A stretch of 11,062 bases of DNA, taken from NCBI GenBank assembly GCA_015257445.1, contig JABZKE010000008.1:1-11062 (forward strand). The letters run 5' to 3'. The DNA comes from Nanosynbacter sp. GTDB lineage: Bacteria > Patescibacteriota > Saccharimonadia > Saccharimonadales > Saccharimonadaceae. Every line of letters begins with the position of its first letter. Position 1 is the first letter of the stretch. The position numbers and the translations under genes were made by a program. The notes under the pieces were generated by a model. It was given only the letters and a program-made list of their open reading frames with translations, searched no databases and was not told where the DNA came from. Of this stretch, positions 1 to 7,378 are shown piece by piece.

Positions 1-1746
1 TTCAAAAATGCCAATTTTAAGGTGCAAAATCTAGAAAAAACCGAAGCTAAAAAAGCCAACCCGGTACCTCTCACTACCGCTGCGCTCCAGATTGAAGCCA
101 ATAGCCGCCTTGGATTCAGCTCTAAGACTACCATGTCCGCCGCTCAGGGCCTCTATCAGTCCGGCCACATTACTTATCATCGTACCGACTCGCTCAATCT
201 CTCGAATCAAGCTCTCGCCGAGATTGCTAATCTCATTAAAGCCGAATTCGGGGAAAATTATCTCGAAGTTCGTCGCTTTCATACCAAAAATGCCAGCGCC
301 CAAGAAGCTCACGAATCTATTCGTCCAACCCATATCGACGTAGCAGTGGCTGGTAAAAATGAGTACGAAAAGAAATTATATCAATTAATCCGAAGTCGCA
401 CCTTGGCCACCCAAATGAAAAACGCCGTGGTGGCTAAAACCAGTCTCTATCTCGAGGCCGACACTGTGCCAAACGAGCTATTTAAAGCTACTGGGGAAAT
501 GGTGATTTTCGACGGCTTCCTAAAAGTCTACGGTAAAAGTAAAGACACTACTTTGCCAAATCTCCAGATTGGTGACCCCGTAAAGCGTCACATTTTACTC
601 GCTAAGCAAACTTTTTCCAAGCCACCCGCCCGCTACACTGAAGGCTCACTAGTTAAAAAACTCGAAGAGCTCGGTATTGGTCGTCCAAGTACCTATGCCT
701 CAATCATCAACGCTATTCAAATCCGAAATTATGTGGTTAAGGGCGAATCCGAAGGTGAGCCACGCGATATTTTGCAACTCACTCTCGATGAGTCGAATCA
801 AATTTCTGAACAAACTATTTCAGAAAAAACCGGCTCCACCAAGGGTAAATTAATGCCAACCCCAGTCGGTGAATTAGTCTCCAACTTCCTCTGTGAGAAT
901 TTTAAAGACATCGTCGACTACGATTTTACTGCCGGCATCGAAGAAAAACTCGATCTTATCGCTGAGAAAAAACTCACGCGCCTGAAGATGCTTCGCGATT
1001 TTTATGGCCCATTCTCTGAAGCTATTGGCGCTTCCGCCATGGCCAACCGCTATAATTCCGCCACCGAACTCGGTACCGACCCTAAGACTGGTAAGAAAAT
1101 CTACGCCAAAATTGGCAAAAATGGAGGCTTCCTGCAGCTCGGTGAAAACGAGAAAGAAAGCGGTGAAAAACCAATTTTCATCCCTCTGCCAAAGGGGAAA
1201 ACCGTCAAAACCGTCACCTTGGATCAGGCTCTTAAGCAGTTGGAATTGCCAGTTCTACCACGCTCTCTTGGCTACGCTAAGGACGGCACTGAACTAATCG
1301 CCGCTAATGGCCCCTTCGGCCCCTTCATTAAGGCTGGTGCGCATAATATCGCACTTAATAAAATCAACGAGGCGGAAAATCCATACCATATTACGCTCGA
1401 AACCGCCGAAGCGCTCTATCAAAAGAAAATCGACTCTATTCTCGCCGACTGGGGTGACATCAAGATTATCAATGGTCCATTTGGCCCTTACATTAAGGGT
1501 CCAGCCATAAAACCAGCTAGCGGTAAAGGTCGTGCCAGGCCAAATAATGCCAAAATTCCAAAAGATCGTGATCCAAAATCTATCACCAGGGAAGAAGCTG
1601 AAGAAATTCTCTTAAGTTCCAAGGCACCAGCCACTAAAAAAGCTCCTGCCAAGAAGACTGCCGCCAAAAAAACTCCGGCGAAAAAGTCCACTACCAAGAA
1701 AGCCACGACAAAGAAAACTACTACCAAAAAGACCACAAAAAGCTAG
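1..1746 (+). CDS. topA: DNA topoisomerase I (type IA), 5'-truncated by the window edge
   Basis: The frame is open from base 1, so the N-terminal Toprim part lies outside the window; the GTG at 22 is an internal codon, not the start. Type IA topoisomerases relax negatively supercoiled DNA through a 5'-phosphotyrosine intermediate. The active-site motif is seen as TYHRTDS, with the catalytic Tyr codon at 175-177. RPTHIDV and the YTEGSLVKKLEELGIGRPST block are further family signatures. The C-terminal part carries short topoisomerase C-terminal repeats, including GPFGPFIKAG and GPFGPYIKGP. No four-Cys zinc fingers are present (the visible part has a single Cys), unlike the E. coli enzyme. The last 40 or so residues are an Ala/Pro/Thr/Lys tail (repeats like KKAPAKKTAAKK), as in some actinobacterial enzymes, probably for nonspecific DNA binding. 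It ends at TAG and is followed by its own terminator. Confidence 0.96.
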   Translation, partial: FKNANFKVQNLEKTEAKKANPVPLTTAALQIEANSRLGFSSKTTMSAAQGLYQSGHITYHRTDSLNLSNQALAEIANLIKAEFGENYLEVRRFHTKNASAQEAHESIRPTHIDVAVAGKNEYEKKLYQLIRSRTLATQMKNAVVAKTSLYLEADTVPNELFKATGEMVIFDGFLKVYGKSKDTTLPNLQIGDPVKRHILLAKQTFSKPPARYTEGSLVKKLEELGIGRPSTYASIINAIQIRNYVVKGESEGEPRDILQLTLDESNQISEQTISEKTGSTKGKLMPTPVGELVSNFLCENFKDIVDYDFTAGIEEKLDLIAEKKLTRLKMLRDFYGPFSEAIGASAMANRYNSATELGTDPKTGKKIYAKIGKNGGFLQLGENEKESGEKPIFIPLPKGKTVKTVTLDQALKQLELPVLPRSLGYAKDGTELIAANGPFGPFIKAGAHNIALNKINEAENPYHITLETAEALYQKKIDSILADWGDIKIINGPFGPYIKGPAIKPASGKGRARPNNAKIPKDRDPKSITREEAEEILLSSKAPATKKAPAKKTAAKKTPAKKSTTKKATTKKTTTKKTTKS

Positions 1747-1792
1747 AAGCTACCGAACCTAGCCAAATCGCAAAAAACTACCATAAAATCAA

Positions 1793-1835
1793 AGTCGCTT
1801 CCTGTCTATTAGACTAATAGGAAGCGGCTTTTTTA
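1793..1835 (+). terminator. Intrinsic terminator of topA
   Basis: The arm GTCGCTTCCT (1794-1803) pairs with AGGAAGCGGC (1819-1828) with one G-T wobble. An inner CTATTAG/CTAATAG pair extends the hairpin. It is followed directly by a run of six T. It lies 47 bp after the topA stop codon. Confidence 0.9.
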
Positions 1836-1988
1836 CTATTGCCACAACATTAAACATAAGCATTATCTATAACCATACCATGAAACCGCCAATGTTTAAA
1901 TTTAGATATAATTTTCTGTCCTAAATGTACAATTTATGATAAAATATTTAAAGAAGTTAGACGGAAAGCGACCACACAAGATTCCTAT
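1836..1988. other. AT-rich intergenic spacer, no gene seen
   Basis: Stretch between the topA terminator and the promoter of the next gene. It has several -10-like words (TATAAT at 1907-1912, TATGAT with a following AAAAT near 1935-1944) but none has a good -35 partner. No open frame, tRNA or convincing hairpin was found. A second upstream promoter for the following operon is possible but not supported. Confidence 0.5.
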
Positions 1989-2016
1989 TTGACTTTTTAT
2001 AATTTTATATTATAAT
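1989..2016 (+). promoter_or_regulatory. Sigma-70-type promoter for the sigma4/HARE gene
   Basis: TTGACT (1989-1994), a 16-bp spacer and TATAAT (2011-2016) match the -35/-10 consensus at 11 of 12 positions. The predicted start, near 2022-2024, would give a 5' leader of about 40 nt before the ATG at 2064. It is the best promoter in the chromosomal part of the window. Confidence 0.75.
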
Positions 2017-2063
2017 TATAGTAATTTTTATATATTATCGGGTGGATAAGGAAAAAATATAAG

Positions 2064-3107
2064 ATGGATCAACATGCGGAAACTATTCAGAAAGCCTTGA
2101 CAGGAAGTCTTAATATTATAGAACAAGACCGTGAAAAGGAGATTATTTCTCGTCGTTTTGGTCTGAATGGCCAAAAGGAAACCCTCGAACAAATCGGGGA
2201 AGTGCTTTCTATCACTCGTGAACGCGTCCGTCAGTTGGAAAAAGCCATCATCATTCGTCTCCGTGTCATGGCTGAAGAAAACCAAATCCCTGAACTCGGT
2301 GCCGCCGAAAAAATTATCATCCGCTTCCTCGTCGAAGAGGGAAGAATCGCTCGCATTTCCACTCTTGCCCAAAAAATTTACGGCCACAATCCAAACGAAA
2401 AAGAACTCGCCGCCATTAATTTCATTAGTGAAATTTCTGCCCGTCTAGTCCACATCGATGAATCCGAGCGTTATTACAATGCTACTGGTATTGCCGAATA
2501 TGGCAACGAACGCGAAATTAAGCGCAAAGCTGATGAAATCGTCACCCTTATCCGCAACAACAAGCTCCCAATGAGTCTGGACGAGCTCGACGCTAAGCTT
2601 AATTATGAGCACCCAAATCACATCCGTGCCATCGCTTCCATCTCTAAGTCTCTCTCTTCCTTAGATGACCAATGGGGTCTCGCCAAATGGCCAACTGTCA
2701 ACCCGAAAAATATTCGTGACAAAATTTATGTCATTTTGAAGAATCAAAACGAGCCGATGCACTTTAGTGATATCGCCGACGCAATTTCTAATTCCAAATT
2801 TCGTCGCAAAAACGTCACTACTCAAGCCATTCACAACGAATTAATCAAAGACCCTCGTTTTGTCTTAATCGGTCGTGGCATTTACGCTCTCGATATCTGG
2901 GGCTATAAGCGTGGTACGGTCGCGCAAATTATTACCGACATTCTAAAAGAAGCCGGCGAGCCACTCACAAGGGAAGAAATCGTCAAACGTGTCCTCAAGA
3001 CCCGTAAAGTCAAAGAAACTACCATTCTTTTAAATCTTCAAAACAAAAAACTTTTCCGTCGTGTCGACCGAAACACTTATACTTATGCTGACGAACTCGG
3101 TCAGTAA
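2064..3107 (+). CDS. Sigma region 4-like HTH protein with HARE-HTH domains (transcription regulator)
   Basis: 347-aa soluble protein. Residues about 22-68 look like sigma-70 region 4 (REKEIISRRFGL, then QIGEVLSITRERVRQLEKA), the helix-turn-helix that reads -35 elements; regions 2 and 3 are absent, so it is not a complete sigma factor. Residues about 212-278 resemble a HARE-HTH/RpoE-delta domain (PMHFSDIADAI, then FVLIGRGIYALDIWGY), and a related winged-helix-like segment spans about 284-340. The RNA polymerase delta subunit of Firmicutes carries a HARE-HTH domain, so an RNA polymerase-associated or promoter-binding role is inferred. An AAGGA lies 11 nt before the ATG, a weak ribosome site. 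The ATPase gene follows after 15 bp. The exact function is unknown; the domain reading is fairly secure. Confidence 0.85.
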   Translation: MDQHAETIQKALTGSLNIIEQDREKEIISRRFGLNGQKETLEQIGEVLSITRERVRQLEKAIIIRLRVMAEENQIPELGAAEKIIIRFLVEEGRIARISTLAQKIYGHNPNEKELAAINFISEISARLVHIDESERYYNATGIAEYGNEREIKRKADEIVTLIRNNKLPMSLDELDAKLNYEHPNHIRAIASISKSLSSLDDQWGLAKWPTVNPKNIRDKIYVILKNQNEPMHFSDIADAISNSKFRRKNVTTQAIHNELIKDPRFVLIGRGIYALDIWGYKRGTVAQIITDILKEAGEPLTREEIVKRVLKTRKVKETTILLNLQNKKLFRRVDRNTYTYADELGQ

Positions 3108-3116
3108 TGCTAAAAT
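3088..3116 (+). promoter_or_regulatory. Possible internal promoter giving a leaderless ATPase mRNA
   Basis: TGC plus TAAAAT (3108-3116) forms an extended -10 element, with CTGACG 17 bp upstream (3088-3093) as a 4-of-6 match to the -35. The -10 ends 6 bp before the ATG at 3123, so transcription would start at or next to the start codon. It overlaps the end of the upstream gene. Sequence match only. Confidence 0.35.
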
Positions 3117-3122
3117 AGAAGT

Positions 3123-6100
3123 ATGATAGCGGAATTAGTTCATTTTATCTTGATGCCTATTGTTTGGCTCCCAATTGTTGGCATCCTAGGATATCTCACA
3201 TATAAAAATTACAAAAAAATCAATCAACTAAAGACCCTGAATCTCGAGTCAGTACTTTTGATGCTGGAAATTCCAAAAAATAACGACAAAAAGGAACTTT
3301 CCGCCGAGCAAATGTTCGCCTCACTTCACGGCATTTTGAAAGATACTGAACTTTTGCGTCAATCTGGCACCGCCCAGGAACACCTCAGTTTCGAAATTGT
3401 TTCCTCTGGCGGACAGATTCGTTTTTATGTCTACGTGCCAAAAACTCTCCAGAGCTTCGTCGAAGGTCAGATTTATGCGCAATACCCAAGCGTCCAGATT
3501 CACGTCGTCGACAAAGATTACACCGAAACCGTTCATAGTCACAATGTCGTCTACAGCTCGGAACTTTCACTTACCGAAAATGAAGTTTTGCCGATTAAGA
3601 CCTTCGATACCTTCGAAGTCGATCCGCTCGCCGGCATTACTGGCACCCTCGCCAAACTGAATCCTGACAGCAACGAAGAACTCTGGATTCAAATCCTCAC
3701 GCGCCCGGTCGCCGATTCTTGGCACCAAAAAACCGATGCTTGGGTCAAAGCCCAAAAGAACCCCGCTTCTTCACTCAAGCTTTTTAATATCGATTGGACC
3801 TGGTTAGCTGAATTACTCTCTGCGCTTTCTACTCCACCAAGTGGTGGCTCTGGTAGCCCAAAACCAGCCGTCGAGCTCTCTGAACGTGTCAAATCACAAA
3901 TTTCTGCTGCCGAAACTAAGGCTACCAAACTCGGTTATCAGGTTAAAATCCGCCTTGCCTACCTCGGTGACAGCGAAATTAATGCCCAGCTCGACATGCA
4001 AGCTTTAGTCGGTACCTTCAAGCAATATAACTCCACCAACCTCAATGGTTTCAAATCCATCGGTGGCAGCTTTAACAGAGAAGACCTCGAAGCCTACAAG
4101 CTCCGTCAATTCACCGATGAGGGCTTCATCCTCAATATTTCTGAGCTTGCCTCGGTCTATCATCTACCACATACCTCAGTGGAAACCCCAAACATTGTTT
4201 GGGCCACCTCTAAAACTGCTGAACCACCAGCCAAACTCCCTCTCATCACCGGCATCGCCAGCAATGACGAAAATATTTCCGCCTTCGGCCTAACCAATTT
4301 CCGTGGGATTAATCATCAGTTCGGCATGCTACGCCGCGATCGCTCTCGTCATATTTACATCATCGGTCAAACCGGTGCCGGTAAATCTGGTCTGCTCGAG
4401 CTTTTTGCCCTTTCTGATGTTTTCTATAATCAGGGCTACTGTATCATTGATCCGCACGGTGATTTTGCAGTGAATAACCTCCGCTTCGTACCCGCTTCTC
4501 GCGTCAAAGATGTCATCTATTTTAATCCAGCAGACACGCAATATCCGGTCGGTTTCAACCCACTCGAAGTTTCTGATGCCTCGAAGAAGCCAAACGTTTG
4601 TTCTGAAGTAATCGGCGTTTTAAAGCGTATGTTCGGTGATTCTTGGGGTCCACGTCTCGAACATATCTTACGCTATACTCTACTTGCCCTGCTCGACCGC
4701 CCAGAGACTACCCTGCTCGACATTTCTCGTCTCCTCACCGATAAGGAATTTCGTAAAGAAACTCTCGATTATTGTACCGACGTCACAGTTTTACAATTCT
4801 GGAAACACGAGTTCGGTCAATGGAATGACAAACAAATCAACGAATCCATCGCTCCAGTTCTCAACAAGGTCGGTGCTTTCACTGCCAACCCAATTATTCG
4901 TAACATTATCGGTCAACCAAAATCCACCTTCAATGTCCGCCAGATCATGGACGAGGGGAAGATCTTGGTCGTCAATCTCTCTAAAGGTCTCATCGGTGAA
5001 GATAATGCCGGTATTCTCGGTGCCTTCCTGGTTACCAAAATCCAGCTAGCCGCCATGTCTCGTTCCGACATTCCAGAAGTAGAGAATCGCCGCCCATTCT
5101 ACCTCTATGTCGACGAGTTCCAGAACTTTGCCACCGATTCCTTTGCCGTAATTCTCTCCGAAGCTCGTAAATACGGCCTCAATCTCACCGTGGCCAACCA
5201 GTACATCTCCCAGATGACCGAAAATGTGCGCAATGCCGTCTTCGGTAACGTCGGTACCACCATTTCATTCCGCGTTTCTGCCGACGATGCACCAATTCTT
5301 TCCAAGCAATTCGCCCCAGTTTTCGATGAATCTGATTTAATCCAAATGAACAACCGCCACTTTGTAATCTCCATGATTATCGGTGGGGAAAAGGTACCAG
5401 CCTTCTCTGCTACCACCCTGAATATCCCACATAGCCCTCACGATAATTTTGATCAAATCATCGCCCACTCCCGTGAATATTATTCCCACCCACGTGCTGA
5501 GATTGAACGACAAATTCGCGAGACAATTGAACAGAGCGAAAAATATAAGCAAGAACTCTCCAATTCTGGTCGCCAACCAGCTGATAAAGCTCCTCGTGAG
5601 AATCTTCCTACCTTGACGTTCATCAATGGCAAACCTTCGATGTCCGCTAAGCCTTTCGATACTAAAAAATTTTCACCAAACTCTGTTACTAATCAAGCCA
5701 AACCTGGACTCAAAGATCTTAAAGAGATTTTAGAGGCAAAAACCTCCGCGCAGACTCATTCCGAACCTCAAAGTCAATCTTCATCCCAAAACCAAGAACA
5801 GGGAAATACTCCCCTTTTCGTTAATCACGGTGCTTCTACATCTGTAATCAGCCAAAATTCTACCCCTGTATCAACTAATAGCTCAGCCCCTACTTCTACT
5901 CCTGTTTCCACCTCTGTTAAAGCCCCACATTCAAATACGACTAATCAACCAGAATCAGCCGAAAATCACGTACAAACACCTGAGAACGCTTCAAACCCAG
6001 CCCCATCTACACTAATGCAAAGCACAAACACTAACCATACCGGGACTCAAGCCAAACCACAAGGGAATCGTAATTTCAAAAGTCGCAACTTCCGTGGTCG

Positions 6101-6170
6101 CAATAACTTCAAGAAAAAGGGGAATAAACCAACTCCTATCTCTGGTCCGAAGCCTACCCCAATTAACTAA
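3123..6170 (+). CDS. Membrane-anchored VirD4/TraD/HerA-type ATPase
   Basis: 1015 aa. One N-terminal membrane segment (about residues 7-27) is followed by an N-terminal domain of roughly 350 residues not recognised with confidence. The P-loop ATPase comes next: Walker A GQTGAGKS (415-422), an IIDPHGDF block (441-448), LVVNLSKG (615-622) and Walker B FYLYVDEF (659-666), then NQYISQ (692-697). IIDPHGDF and YVDEF are typical of the DUF87/HerA and VirD4-TraD coupling-protein group, which translocate DNA or protein substrates at the inner membrane. A charged helical stretch (about 785-815) leads into a disordered Ser/Thr/Asn/Gln/Pro tail of nearly 200 residues that ends in a basic RNFKSRNFRGRNNFKKK cluster, likely nucleic-acid binding. 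No clear Shine-Dalgarno precedes the ATG. Probably cotranscribed with the preceding gene. No other type IV secretion genes are in the window, so its substrate is unknown. Confidence 0.85.
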   Translation: MIAELVHFILMPIVWLPIVGILGYLTYKNYKKINQLKTLNLESVLLMLEIPKNNDKKELSAEQMFASLHGILKDTELLRQSGTAQEHLSFEIVSSGGQIRFYVYVPKTLQSFVEGQIYAQYPSVQIHVVDKDYTETVHSHNVVYSSELSLTENEVLPIKTFDTFEVDPLAGITGTLAKLNPDSNEELWIQILTRPVADSWHQKTDAWVKAQKNPASSLKLFNIDWTWLAELLSALSTPPSGGSGSPKPAVELSERVKSQISAAETKATKLGYQVKIRLAYLGDSEINAQLDMQALVGTFKQYNSTNLNGFKSIGGSFNREDLEAYKLRQFTDEGFILNISELASVYHLPHTSVETPNIVWATSKTAEPPAKLPLITGIASNDENISAFGLTNFRGINHQFGMLRRDRSRHIYIIGQTGAGKSGLLELFALSDVFYNQGYCIIDPHGDFAVNNLRFVPASRVKDVIYFNPADTQYPVGFNPLEVSDASKKPNVCSEVIGVLKRMFGDSWGPRLEHILRYTLLALLDRPETTLLDISRLLTDKEFRKETLDYCTDVTVLQFWKHEFGQWNDKQINESIAPVLNKVGAFTANPIIRNIIGQPKSTFNVRQIMDEGKILVVNLSKGLIGEDNAGILGAFLVTKIQLAAMSRSDIPEVENRRPFYLYVDEFQNFATDSFAVILSEARKYGLNLTVANQYISQMTENVRNAVFGNVGTTISFRVSADDAPILSKQFAPVFDESDLIQMNNRHFVISMIIGGEKVPAFSATTLNIPHSPHDNFDQIIAHSREYYSHPRAEIERQIRETIEQSEKYKQELSNSGRQPADKAPRENLPTLTFINGKPSMSAKPFDTKKFSPNSVTNQAKPGLKDLKEILEAKTSAQTHSEPQSQSSSQNQEQGNTPLFVNHGASTSVISQNSTPVSTNSSAPTSTPVSTSVKAPHSNTTNQPESAENHVQTPENASNPAPSTLMQSTNTNHTGTQAKPQGNRNFKSRNFRGRNNFKKKGNKPTPISGPKPTPIN

Positions 6171-6197
6171 AAATAAGCCCATTTAGGGCTTATTTTT
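6169..6197 (+). terminator. Terminator of the ATPase gene, possibly bidirectional
   Basis: A perfect 12-bp stem, AAAAATAAGCCC (6169-6180) with GGGCTTATTTTT (6186-6197), and a 5-nt ATTTA loop. It includes the last two bases of the TAA stop codon. A-rich on one side and T-rich on the other, it could stop transcription in both directions. Confidence 0.88.
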
Positions 6198-6212
6198 CTT
6201 CTTTTACGCTTC

Positions 6213-6292
6213 TCCACCCCTGTTTGACCCGTAATCCACCCCTGTTATACTCCTATTCCACCCATCATTCTACCTCTATCTCACCCCTATTA
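6213..6292. repeat. Degenerate direct repeats with about 22-bp period, pyrimidine-rich
   Basis: TCCACCCCTGTT occurs exactly at 6213-6224 and 6235-6246. Degraded copies follow at 6257 (TCCACCCATCAT) and 6280 (CTCACCCCTATT). The spacing is 22, 22 and 23 bp, about two helical turns. More distant CT-rich copies ending in CTGTT may continue to about 6347. The period is not a multiple of three, so this is not a coding repeat. It lies between the ATPase terminator and the dif-like site; function unknown. Confidence 0.6.
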
Positions 6293-6610
6293 CGCCCTTG
6301 TTTTTACTTCTATCACTTCTCTGTTTATCATTTCCCCTCTCTGTTAACTAAAGCTTTTTATCTAATATAAATAAAAATCTGCACTAGTTGACCAAAATTC
6401 AAGTCACACAGGGGAATTACTCTAAATTAAAAATCAGGCCATACAAGCCATCATACGAGACTTTTTCTGCAAGACGATAAAAATACTCGTCCGAGCACCC
6501 AGAACCACATCTACGACCGTCTGACGGCCCACAAACCACCAATTTAGCATAAGCGAGATATTTTATTAGCTAATTTAGACGATAGTTTACCCATCTTTTT
6601 CTTAGATTCT
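6293..6610. other. Chromosomal intergenic region left of the provirus, no supported gene
   Basis: The first part continues the CT-rich composition; the rest is AT-rich except for a more GC-balanced island at about 6430-6540. On the minus strand 6417-6569 is open, with only TTG/GTG starts (for example TTG at 6542) and no ribosome site, but other frames in the island are open too, so coding is not supported. No tRNA or terminator is visible. It may hold a decayed gene or a small RNA. Confidence 0.4.
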
Positions 6611-6612
6611 TA

Positions 6613-6640
6613 ATGTCGCACAATAACTATTGTTTCAAAC
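6613..6640. other. attL: dif-like Xer recombination site, left junction
   Basis: Left arm ATGTCGCACAA (6613-6623), centre TAACTA (6624-6629), right arm TTGTTTCAAAC (6630-6640). The left arm shares the CGCAnAA core with the XerC arm of E. coli dif. The right arm is a poor inverted match, as expected if it came from a degenerate phage attP. Arm-to-Xer assignment is inferred. Confidence 0.75.
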
Positions 6641-6657
6641 ATTGTAGTAGACATTCT

Positions 6658-6666
6658 TAACCTTAG
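6658..6666. repeat. Phage-side half of a 9-bp inverted repeat flanking attP
   Basis: TAACCTTAG is the exact reverse complement of CTAAGGTTA at 10885-10893. In the integrated form they sit near opposite ends of the provirus; in the circular phage genome they flank attP at 4 nt and 26 nt from the 21-bp core. This half also lies just upstream of the first phage gene and may overlap its promoter (TAGACA at 6648-6653 is a possible -35, but no well-spaced -10 was found). Confidence 0.6.
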
Positions 6667-6696
6667 ATAAATTAATTTAATATAAAGGACTAAAAA

Positions 6697-6891
6697 ATGT
6701 CAGAATTACAAGATTTTCACAACCAAGATCTAACGGATTCAATCAAGTTGCTTACGGTTAAGCAAGGTAAATCAAAAGAGGGAACTGATTACTATTACCT
6801 AGAACTCACGTTTATCAATGGATTCACTAAGCGCATTTTTGTCAACTCTACTGAATCTTTCGGATTCCTTAACGCCTTTCAATCTTTATAG
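6697..6891 (+). CDS. Small phage protein, possible ssDNA-binding (pV-like) protein
   Basis: 64 aa, the first gene of the provirus. AAAGGA lies 7 nt before the ATG. The middle has alternating beta-strand-like segments (YYYLELTFI, TKRIFVN) preceded by a VKQGKSKEG turn rich in Lys and Gly, with several aromatic residues. This outline recalls the small OB-like ssDNA-binding proteins of filamentous phages, which coat the single-stranded genome before packaging. No signal peptide or membrane segment is seen. The assignment rests on size, position and secondary-structure style only; there is no diagnostic motif. A regulatory role is an alternative. Confidence 0.8.
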   Translation: MSELQDFHNQDLTDSIKLLTVKQGKSKEGTDYYYLELTFINGFTKRIFVNSTESFGFLNAFQSL

Positions 6892-6903
6892 GATTACCTC
6901 CCC

Positions 6904-7119
6904 ATGAATATTAAGATTTCCGAAGCCGGATTCGATGATTATTCTTTGTATCTTGACACTATTACTCTTTTAGAACAAATTAAGACGCTTGAAGGACCTC
7001 GTGCGGTAGATAATACGCTCATGAGGCACCCAGAGCTTAAAGCGTTCCTTAAAGAACACCAGCGCAAGTGGCTTAATCGTATTGAAAAAGATTTATCTAT
7101 CGGTGATTACAAAAGATAA
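6904..7119 (+). CDS. Small helical phage protein of unknown function
   Basis: 71 aa, soluble and charged, mostly predicted helix (LDTITLLEQIKTLEG, then HPELKAFLKEHQRKWLNRIEKDL). It starts 12 bp after the previous stop codon, and the only ribosome-site candidate is an AGGA that overlaps that stop, so the two genes may be translationally linked. No motif is recognised. It lies between the putative ssDNA-binding gene and the major coat gene. It is not a coat protein, because it has no hydrophobic segment; a DNA-binding or regulatory role is a guess. Confidence 0.75.
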   Translation: MNIKISEAGFDDYSLYLDTITLLEQIKTLEGPRAVDNTLMRHPELKAFLKEHQRKWLNRIEKDLSIGDYKR

Positions 7120-7141
7120 TATTTATGAAAGGGGTGTCGCT

Positions 7142-7318
7142 ATGCCAGCTACACCAGCCGTCTCTGCCATGAATATTTCAGGTTTGTCTGACGCTCTAAC
7201 TCTCGCTAAGTTCCAGAGTGTCATCGAAGCGGTTCTTCCGATCGTTGCCGTCGCCGTACTCGTAGGATTCTTATTCTACGTAGTCCGCTGGGCCATTGGT
7301 TTGTTCCGCGGAATCTAA
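7142..7318 (+). CDS. Major coat protein (pVIII-like)
   Basis: 58 aa. The start at 7142 is chosen over the in-frame ATG at 7082 because AAAGGGGTG lies just upstream (7128-7136) and the longer form would overlap the preceding gene and add a non-coat-like segment. The protein has the classic filamentous-phage coat layout: a short polar N-terminal part containing Asp17, Lys23 and Glu29, one hydrophobic helix (about 31-48) and a short basic C-terminus (Arg49, Arg56) that would face the DNA. No cleavable signal peptide is visible, so it would insert directly, as the Pf3 coat does. Codons end in C far more often than in neighbouring phage genes, fitting high expression. A strong terminator follows at once, as after gene VIII of Ff phages. 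Confidence 0.85.
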   Translation: MPATPAVSAMNISGLSDALTLAKFQSVIEAVLPIVAVAVLVGFLFYVVRWAIGLFRGI

Positions 7319-7323
7319 CTACG

Positions 7324-7378
7324 CCCTTGCTCGGGGGACTGCGTGAAGCAAGTCCCCCAGAGTGAGGGTTTTAATTTT
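7324..7378 (+). terminator. Strong terminator after the major coat gene
   Basis: The inner stem GGGGGACT (7333-7340) pairs with AGTCCCCC (7351-7358). It is extended by CCCTTGCTC (7324-7332) against GAGTGAGGG (7360-7368), with two mismatches and one bulged A, then TTTTAATTTT. It would uncouple abundant coat mRNA from the minor coat and assembly genes, with some read-through feeding the downstream genes. Confidence 0.88.

Noticed and set aside
1488..1736. Minus-strand open frame opposite the end of topA, very rich in Val and Phe
   Set aside because: It is the antisense of the Lys/Ala tail repeats and has no independent coding evidence.
6213..6292. CRISPR array
   Set aside because: Units are degenerate and contiguous, with no unique spacers and no cas genes.
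6205..6347. G-rich minus-strand words as FtsK-orienting (KOPS-like) sequences near dif
   Set aside because: Read 5' to 3' they point away from the dif-like site, and they do not match a known KOPS motif.
6205..6368. Open plus-strand frame through the CT-rich repeats
   Set aside because: Pyrimidine-rich DNA lacks stop codons by composition, the 22-bp repeat is out of phase with codons, and no start or ribosome site is present.
6417..6569. Open minus-strand frame of about 50 codons with a Cys-rich, protein-like translation
   Set aside because: Only TTG/GTG starts, no ribosome site, and other frames on both strands are also open across the same island, so openness reflects few stop words rather than coding.
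7082..7141. Longer N-terminal form of the major coat protein starting at 7082
   Set aside because: It overlaps the preceding gene and lacks a ribosome site, while AAAGGGGTG precedes the ATG at 7142.
7324..7368. Hairpin after the coat gene as the packaging signal
   Set aside because: The following T-rich run and position after the coat gene fit a terminator better; the zot-rep intergenic hairpins are stronger packaging candidates.
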